Assembly (NCBI GenBank): GCA_002684875.1
Contig: NYVY01000097.1
Location: forward strand, 1-7,984
Length of the DNA stretch: 7,984 nt
Reading direction: 5' to 3'
Source of the DNA: Pseudomonadota bacterium
GTDB taxonomy: Bacteria; Pseudomonadota; Gammaproteobacteria; Burkholderiales; Burkholderiaceae_A
Made by a program: the position numbers and the translations under genes. The notes beneath the pieces were generated by a model. It did not search any database. It had not been told where the DNA came from and saw only the letters and a list, made by a program, of their open reading frames with translations. Shown one piece after another: positions 4,701-7,984 of the stretch. Every line of letters begins with the position of its first letter. Within the stretch, counting starts at the first letter, position 1.

Positions 4701-7402
4701 GCCTGATAATCTCCCGAGATTGTAAAAGTGTCCTGCTGAGCTACAGAATCTTTTGCAAAATGCACGGTTCCAGCTGAGAAATTGGGTGTACCACGAAGAC
4801 TAATTCTATCCCCGTTAACCAATTCAAAGGATGCATTAAGGTCTCCATAACTCCTATTTTCGTTCACGGTTGCAGATACTGAAGGATTTCTTGAGTCAAT
4901 AAATGAAATAACATTTAAGTTATCAACTTCTCCATCTAATGCAGAATACGTAATCGTAATAGCTCCGCTACCGTTATCAAGTAAACTTCTACCCGAAGCG
5001 GTGTTATAGTCGTTGTTTGCAAAAAGAGCGGCTTTAACTTGAGTTGCAACGTTAGAGGCGGTTAGTCCTGCTGTGGTTGAAAGCTCAACTGAAACCCCTC
5101 CAACAGTGATCGTTCCTCCAGTTAAAGTTGTTGCAGTAGCTGTAAAATCAATTCCTGTAGTAACGTTAGTTACTTGTGGTGTAAGTGGAATATTGTCTGT
5201 CGAAGCCCAAACGAGCTTTACAAGCCCATCTCCTAAATCGGTTGCTTGTCGAAGTATTCCATTTGCTGAAAAACTATCGTTCAATTGTGTTGCAACTATA
5301 GAAGATATGTCTGCTGTAGTTCTATTTTGGGGTAGAGCCGACCCTGCTGCCAAACTAATGCCAGATGACGCAACGGTTCCTGTAGTTATAGCAGCAGTAA
5401 ATGTGGAAAGTGTTATTGACGGTGAATTACTAAATGTTACTTTTACTTCGCCTGCACTCGTTTCGTATGCGTTGTATGAAACTCCCTGCGCAGAAAATAA
5501 AGCGTTTGCAGCACTTACAAATTCACATGCAACAGCCCTTGCGGAGTCTGAAGAGTGAAATGTAGAGGTAATAGCTACAGAAAAAGTTGTGCTGTTATGG
5601 TCAGTTAACGATACCGTTATCGTGTCTGCTGAGGCCGCGGTGGGAGCAGTGAATTGCAAAGTTTGTTCAACTGTTCCAAGGTTAATAGTCGTAACTAATA
5701 CATCTTGACTTGAACCACCTTTCGTTGTGATTTCGAAGGTGTTATTGGTCCCCGCACTATAGGCCCCAAAAGTTAGATTTTGCACTGACGCGGTCATTGC
5801 TGGACCAAATGTAACGGTTCTTTGTAGAGTAGGTCCTGGAGAAGCATCTAGCGTTAATTCTCCAGCTTTTAAAAATTTTCCTTCATTTTTAAATACAGCA
5901 CTTGTGTCTACAACTTGATTTACTTCTCTAGTAGTATTTAAAGCAACTAACGTGTCAGCGCTGTAGCTTACCAACGAAACAGATGGACTTTCATCTGGGT
6001 ATGTAATTGTCAAAGAACCACTTCCCTCATTAACTACTACTCTTGATTCAGTAGCTGATGAGGTTGCAAAGTTTGCCTGTAGTGCCGTTTGAACTGCACT
6101 GGCAACATTGTGCGAGGAAGTTCCTGGTGTGATTGATACAGTTACCCCTCCGACGTAGATATTTGCTGTAGTGATTGTATTTTCAGCGGTAAAATTGCCA
6201 AATGAGCCAGTCGTATCGCTTGCCATAATAGTGTTAAGCGCAGCTCCGTCACTATCTCTAAAATTCAGGGTTACGCCTGAACTACCAGATACGTTGGACG
6301 CAGTTCGATATATTTTATTTTCGCTAAAAGCAGTATTTAACGTTGAAGCGATCACTGCAGCTATTTCAGAAGAAGTATTGTTAATTGGTAATGCATTTCC
6401 AGCGGTTCCACCAGACATTGTGATCCCCGTACCTCCTGCTGAAATGGTTGCAGCTTGAGTGTTTAGTGTATCTGCAGACGCCCATTGAATAGTTACGGTA
6501 CCATCTCCGTTATCTACTGCAAGATTACCATCAGTAGTAAAAGCAGCGACAGCGTTGATTGCAGAGACAGCCTCTGCAGCAACTGCTTGTGATGTAGAAG
6601 CCGTTACTGCGAAGGAGATTGTAGCGCTGTATGTTTGAGTCGAAGTAGACCCGACTAAGTCGATAGAAATTGCACTGCCCCCAGCATTGTTGGCCGCACC
6701 AAATGATAACGTCTGTTCAATACTTCCTAAGTGAACCGCCGTAGTTAGGGGATCTAAACCAGAAGCCCCACGGGTAGTAATATTAAACGTCAGGCCAGTT
6801 CCAGAGCTGAAGTCCCCGAACGTTAGCTCTTGTCTAGCCGCTGACGCATTTGAAAATACTAGTTCATGTTGAGCAACATTTTCCGATACACTTTTTGTCA
6901 CGGGACTGAAATTTATTTCTGCATTAAACTCGCCCGATGAACTTATTTTAAAAACTGGGTCTGGACCAACTTGATCCCCTGCTGTTCCATTCAATAATTG
7001 AAAACCGTTCCATTCCGTCATGTCCGCAATACGTACAATTTCTTTTTTTAATTGCTGAAACTCTAAATCCAAGTAACTTCTATCTTGTCCCGCGTTAGTG
7101 TCGTTTATTGCTTGAATAGCGAGCTCTCTCATTCTCTGCAACATATCAGTAATTTCGTTCGTTGCACCTTCAGCTGTCTGAATTAGAGACACCGCATCCC
7201 CAGCGTTTCTCACTGCCTGTTCAAGTGCTCTTATTTGCTGAGTCATCCTTGTAGAAATAGCCATACCTGCTGCATCATCACCTGCCGAATTTATGCGCTT
7301 CCCTGTTGACAACTGCTCCATCGACTTAGAAAGTGTTCTTTCAGTCGAAATAAGAGCAGCTTGAGTAAAAAGCGCTTTTGTATTCGTATTAATTACAGCC
7401 AT
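1757..7402 (-). CDS. Giant flagellin (1,881 aa) with multi-domain insert
   Basis: This is the flagellar filament subunit, exported unfolded through the flagellar type III system and polymerised at the tip. Residues 1-140 are a standard N-terminal D0/D1 region (MAVINTNTKALF, LSTGKRINSAGDDAAGMAI, IQTAEGATNEITDMLQRMRELA, TEWNGFQLLNGT). Residues 1790-1881 are the C-terminal D1/D0 region (ANRANMGAVINRL, SRSQIMDADYAKASTELAR, QQAGTAILAQANASQQVVL). The intervening part of about 1,650 residues replaces the usual D2/D3. It contains two tandem 350-residue modules (about 178-527 and 528-840), beta-type domains near 890-985, 1285-1370 and 1575-1650, and two pairs of Flagellin_IN-like units (1064-1200 and 1396-1535). 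There is a strong AGGAG and a candidate sigma-54 promoter. No HExxH motif is present, so it is not a flagellinolysin-type protease. It has a single cysteine, Cys626. The reading frame is intact and contains a G7 run near its 3' end. I leave the symbol blank because fliC, flaA and similar names cannot be told apart here. Confidence 0.97.
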   Translation of the reverse strand: MAVINTNTKALFTQAALISTERTLSKSMEQLSTGKRINSAGDDAAGMAISTRMTQQIRALEQAVRNAGDAVSLIQTAEGATNEITDMLQRMRELAIQAINDTNAGQDRSYLDLEFQQLKKEIVRIADMTEWNGFQLLNGTAGDQVGPDPVFKISSSGEFNAEINFSPVTKSVSENVAQHELVFSNASAARQELTFGDFSSGTGLTFNITTRGASGLDPLTTAVHLGSIEQTLSFGAANNAGGSAISIDLVGSTSTQTYSATISFAVTASTSQAVAAEAVSAINAVAAFTTDGNLAVDNGDGTVTIQWASADTLNTQAATISAGGTGITMSGGTAGNALPINNTSSEIAAVIASTLNTAFSENKIYRTASNVSGSSGVTLNFRDSDGAALNTIMASDTTGSFGNFTAENTITTANIYVGGVTVSITPGTSSHNVASAVQTALQANFATSSATESRVVVNEGSGSLTITYPDESPSVSLVSYSADTLVALNTTREVNQVVDTSAVFKNEGKFLKAGELTLDASPGPTLQRTVTFGPAMTASVQNLTFGAYSAGTNNTFEITTKGGSSQDVLVTTINLGTVEQTLQFTAPTAASADTITVSLTDHNSTTFSVAITSTFHSSDSARAVACEFVSAANALFSAQGVSYNAYETSAGEVKVTFSNSPSITLSTFTAAITTGTVASSGISLAAGSALPQNRTTADISSIVATQLNDSFSANGILRQATDLGDGLVKLVWASTDNIPLTPQVTNVTTGIDFTATATTLTGGTITVGGVSVELSTTAGLTASNVATQVKAALFANNDYNTASGRSLLDNGSGAITITYSALDGEVDNLNVISFIDSRNPSVSATVNENRSYGDLNASFELVNGDRISLRGTPNFSAGTVHFAKDSVAQQDTFTISGDYQAGDSIEFKIDTESFSYTVTSADVASAGGTFSNALANKNIVDSIAEAMTENVNISDIVSSSVARDMDIINDDQTFLVLTALEPGKKFLASSILNRSTGNSTSLISSETTRANIDAGSNHLIISEDLTINLLGSDGEPESFKHRGPKVIMDLNRSFSELTALRSSDLIINGQTVNLSLAKDDEISPVGVNRSGSAIAKAEAINRIADDTGVRAVVGKTVLTGQSMEAGGIVSGTLVINGFTSPVIKTVENNIRESRSVVVEAINRMTKDTGVIAFNTNDDYQGVRLEATDGRNIEIAFNTTAEDLVFAKRTGLKQGIQSGVYALESKYSEDPQYANNREFNNPITLESSTTGVIERSGLVSGVYGDNITTLNNNLRDSVPPASSQVSKFSISGTLSAAGAETFSVTVNGKNKSYTTESGDSVQDVRAALIDAIETDPSLGITVLANYGNTLDEVYVTAKNPGVEFTATVSTNSEDAYIDAEVVKENFQAPTRKLNNGDLIINEVEIRGARSEDDERSVEVSTGSRKDSSAIALASAINSHSDETGVKAEIVGAKIAGSTTNTGFPGVFPATGDYDLFINGIKVEVRLTQDEPADTRRNNVVEAINLLTHTHGIKASNNNSGVTLESADGRNMSVWYDGSVQGLSAASFGLDQGEAVAQTSTITLEQASAGATLVSGTTVAVTINGVRVEAQASSTSYEAFSDSLKLAIDEAANDNPSAFANISVNIDPNSKLITLKSTNPGIPFDISGAYSTTEQLNLTILSTVENSLGKNEVSGIRNASASSLGARTVYSNIKLISEEAFSVKPGDNGFGPNSNFSEMGFVQGEFGGEATVDVSPPRVGRLTFQVGSRATQVITIDLGDFGKGGPITNDVTGDVDESLEQMVNRINSRDSAEGVLERLDAVMDKVNANRANMGAVINRLTHAIDNLSNVSTNQSASRSQIMDADYAKASTELARSQILQQAGTAILAQANASQQVVLQLLNG
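1760..2035 (-). other. Flagellin C-terminal D1/D0 domain coding region
   Basis: Residues 1790-1881 cover the C-terminal helices that pair with the N-terminal domain in the filament core and normally bind the FliS export chaperone. The pre-D1 stretch just before it (GRLTFQVGSRATQVITIDL) is also of standard flagellin type. The protein ends ...QLLNG followed by TAG. Confidence 0.9.
2114..2120 (-). other. G7 homopolymer inside the flagellin coding sequence
   Basis: The minus strand reads AAG GGG GGG CCA (Lys1761-Gly-Gly-Pro1764). In such AT-rich DNA a run of seven G is unusual and is prone to slippage. A gain or loss of one G would remove the C-terminal D1/D0 domain, so the subunit could not polymerise. 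Confidence 0.5.
2798..3217 (-). repeat. Flagellin_IN-like pair 2 in the giant flagellin
   Basis: Residues 1396-1535. The first unit has DLIINEVEI and ASAINSHSDETGVKA. The second has LFINGIKVEV, VEAINLLTHTHGIKA and VTLESADGRNMSV. Order, spacing and the SADGRN/TDGRN signature mirror pair 1, so the two-unit block was duplicated as a whole. Confidence 0.7.
3803..4213 (-). repeat. Flagellin_IN-like pair 1 in the giant flagellin
   Basis: Residues 1064-1200. There are two units of the form 'xLxING...(A)EAINR...TGVxA...'. The first begins DLIINGQTV and includes AEAINRIADDTGVRA. The second begins LVINGF and includes VEAINRMTKDTGVIA and VRLEATDGRNIEI. This pattern matches the Flagellin hook IN motif family (Pfam Flagellin_IN). 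The pair is repeated about 335 residues later. Confidence 0.7.
4883..5821 (-). repeat. Flagellin module B (second 350-residue repeat)
   Basis: Residues about 528-840. Markers are QNLTFGAYSAG (541), EQTLQF (579-584), LVWAST (730-735), ITVGGVSVELS (765-775) and GSGAITITY (811-819). Over the best 44 residues (191-234 against 541-584) I count 25 identities by eye. Module B carries the protein's only cysteine (Cys626, in AVACEF). It is a diverged tandem duplicate of module A. Confidence 0.85.
5822..6871 (-). repeat. Flagellin module A (first of two 350-residue repeats)
   Basis: Residues about 178-527. It starts with the motif QELTFGDFSSG, continues through EQTLSF (229-234), IQWAS (305-309) and IYVGGVTVSIT (415-425), and ends near GSGSLTITY (460-468) plus a linker. 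All of these markers recur in module B at an offset of 350 or 351 residues. The composition is rich in Thr, Ser, Ala, Gly and Val, as expected for beta-rich surface domains. Confidence 0.85.
6983..7402 (-). other. Flagellin N-terminal D0/D1 domain coding region
   Basis: Residues 1-140 hold the conserved coiled-coil half that packs in the filament core and carries the export signal. The motif set (STGKRINSA, DDAAGMAI, QTAEGATNEI, NGFQLLNG) matches ordinary proteobacterial flagellins. The core of the filament should therefore be conventional, with only the outer surface enlarged. Confidence 0.9.
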
Positions 7403-7408
7403 AACATT

Positions 7409-7413
7409 CTCCT
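7409..7413 (-). promoter_or_regulatory. Ribosome binding site of the flagellin gene
   Basis: AGGAG on the minus strand sits 6 nt before the ATG at 7402-7400. This is an optimal Shine-Dalgarno and fixes the start codon. An ATG three bases after the AGGAG, at 7407-7405, is out of frame and too close to be used. Confidence 0.8.
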
Positions 7414-7426
7414 AACCAAAACCTTC

Positions 7427-7439
7427 ACAAATCATTTGT
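7427..7439. promoter_or_regulatory. 13-bp dyad in the flagellin mRNA leader
   Basis: The sequence is ACAAAT-C-ATTTGT, a perfect inverted repeat around one central base. It lies between the predicted sigma-54 start point (about 7457) and the ribosome binding site. It could be an operator or a weak leader hairpin, or it may be chance in AT-rich DNA. Confidence 0.2.
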
Positions 7440-7467
7440 TCGAATTTGTAACTTTCTTCATACCAGA

Positions 7468-7483
7468 AGCATTTTTAATGCCA
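7468..7483 (-). promoter_or_regulatory. Candidate sigma-54 (RpoN) -24/-12 promoter of the flagellin gene
   Basis: On the minus strand the sequence reads TGGCATTAAAAATGCT. It has the invariant GG and GC separated by exactly 10 nt, as sigma-54 promoters require, and it matches the TGGCAC-N5-TTGC consensus except at three positions. Transcription would start near 7457, giving a leader of about 55 nt before the flagellin ATG. Flagellin genes in many polar flagellates are sigma-54 or sigma-28 dependent; I found no sigma-28-like GCCGATAA box here. One caution is that the same bases can form a small hairpin (GCATT-AAA-AATGC). Confidence 0.5.
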
Positions 7484-7561
7484 AAAAAAAAACATCATAT
7501 TTAACCTTTTTAAAAGCTTTTTTAAAAAAACTGACCTTAAAAAAAGATTTTTTAAATTTTT
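7483..7561. other. A/T-tract-rich region upstream of the flagellin promoter, including an A10 homopolymer
   Basis: This stretch is a series of A and T runs: A10 at 7483-7492, T5 near 7507, T6 near 7518, A7 at 7524, A7 at 7539, T6 at 7548 and T5 at 7557. They recur roughly every helical turn, which is typical of intrinsically bent DNA. Bending upstream of a sigma-54 promoter would help an enhancer-bound activator reach RNA polymerase. The segment also holds the near-palindrome AAAAGCTTTT (7512-7521). No GC-rich terminator for the upstream gene is visible. Function is inferred. Confidence 0.35.
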
Positions 7562-7632
7562 CAATAAAAAATTGGTAATGAATTGCCGCTATCATATGCC
7601 ATTTTTTAAAGAGGAAAAAAGTTGCCACTGCG

Positions 7633-7984
7633 TTATTCTTTTATCTCTTCTATTTTTGTTTTCTGCTCTTTCTCTAGTGTTTCAGGCGATAATACATCGT
7701 CCTCTTCTTTCAATTCCTCGTTCGAATAAGGCTTCAACCCTAAAATGGAGGTAAGTACACTAAACTCAGCATCTATATCTGGATGATTCGAGTGTTTTTC
7801 GTGAGCATCAATACATACTGAAAGGGCCTCTGCATACTCCAAATTACATCTAAGCGCTCTTATGAGCATAATGTAAGAATATGGAGTTGCATTTACACCC
7901 TGCTGCTCAATTAAGGACCGAAGCAGATTTGAGGCCTGACCCCAGTCTTGCCGTTGCATAGCCATTAAACTCGCAATTGCCAAA
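7633..7984 (-). CDS. TPR-like helical repeat protein, C-terminal part (partial at window edge)
   Basis: The frame is open to the window edge and ends at a TAA at 7633-7635. A TTG lies right at the edge, but it is more likely an internal Leu codon of a longer gene than the true start. The visible 116 residues start with alternating amphipathic helices of the kind seen in tetratricopeptide repeats: a helix around the motif QDWGQASNLL, then YSYIMLIRALRCNLEYAEAL, then a helix with a Cys (SVCIDAHEKH). The last 35 or so residues are a highly charged Glu/Lys-rich tail, probably disordered. TPR proteins usually act as protein-binding scaffolds, and some are linked to glycosyltransferases. Nothing visible assigns a specific function. 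It is separated from the downstream flagellin by 230 bp containing that gene's own promoter, so the two are probably separate transcription units. Coding status is well supported; the family call rests on pattern only. Confidence 0.7.
   Translation of the reverse strand, partial: LAIASLMAMQRQDWGQASNLLRSLIEQQGVNATPYSYIMLIRALRCNLEYAEALSVCIDAHEKHSNHPDIDAEFSVLTSILGLKPYSNEELKEEDDVLSPETLEKEQKTKIEEIKE

Noticed and set aside
1757..7402. Metallopeptidase domain (flagellinolysin) in the giant insert
   Set aside because: I found no HExxH zinc-protease motif. The only HE near hydrophobics (AQHELVF, 177-183) lacks the second histidine.
7573..7600. Possible second sigma-54 element around TGGCATATGATAGC (minus) or TGGTAATGAATTGC (plus)
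   Set aside because: In both, GG and GC are separated by 9 nt instead of the required 10.
7572..7754. Plus-strand frame of 60 codons
   Set aside because: It overlaps the well-supported C-terminal coding region of the TPR-like gene on the other strand, lacks a good ribosome binding site and has no family features.
1..7984. CRISPR array, insertion sequence or transposase
   Set aside because: There is only one pair of direct repeats (79 bp, 1,661 bp apart), no spaced array, no terminal inverted repeats that I could pair, and no transposase or integrase frame.

Overview
This window is an AT-rich bacterial flagellin locus. Every gene I can support is on the minus strand, so transcription runs from high to low coordinates. 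The dominant feature is one uninterrupted flagellin gene of 1,881 codons (7402 down to 1757). A typical flagellin has about 300-600 residues. Its ends are ordinary flagellin D0/D1 sequence of a proteobacterial type, and the middle of about 1,650 residues is a mosaic of duplicated beta-rich modules. The overall look (low GC, giant flagellin, likely sigma-54 promoter) suggests a free-living, probably aquatic proteobacterium. I cannot place it more exactly.

Layout from right to left, in the direction of transcription: the 3' end of a TPR-like gene (partial, 7633 to the window edge); a 230-bp A/T-tract-rich intergenic region with a good sigma-54 -24/-12 candidate; the giant flagellin; a small two-helix membrane protein with a CxxC motif (84 aa, 1446-1700); a second small, cysteine-rich, zinc-ribbon-like protein (1210-1449) that overlaps it by 3 nt and has no canonical start codon, only ATA placed 6 nt after a perfect AGGAG; about 400 bp with no convincing gene; a transaldolase/fructose-6-phosphate-aldolase-like enzyme (94-807); and, at the left edge, the first 13 codons of a second copy of the 84-aa gene.

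That second copy belongs to a 79-bp perfect direct repeat (1-79 and 1662-1740), which may continue beyond the left edge. The same sequence follows the flagellin stop codon and the transaldolase stop codon. The likely reading is a recent duplication of the small-membrane-protein cassette, bracketing a 1.66-kb segment that holds the transaldolase.

How the genes might work together: the flagellin is exported by the flagellar type III apparatus to build the filament. The small CxxC membrane protein and the Cys-rich protein look like a translationally coupled pair of unknown role that travels with flagellin. The transaldolase-like enzyme could supply a sugar precursor for surface or flagellin glycans, but that is inference from position only.
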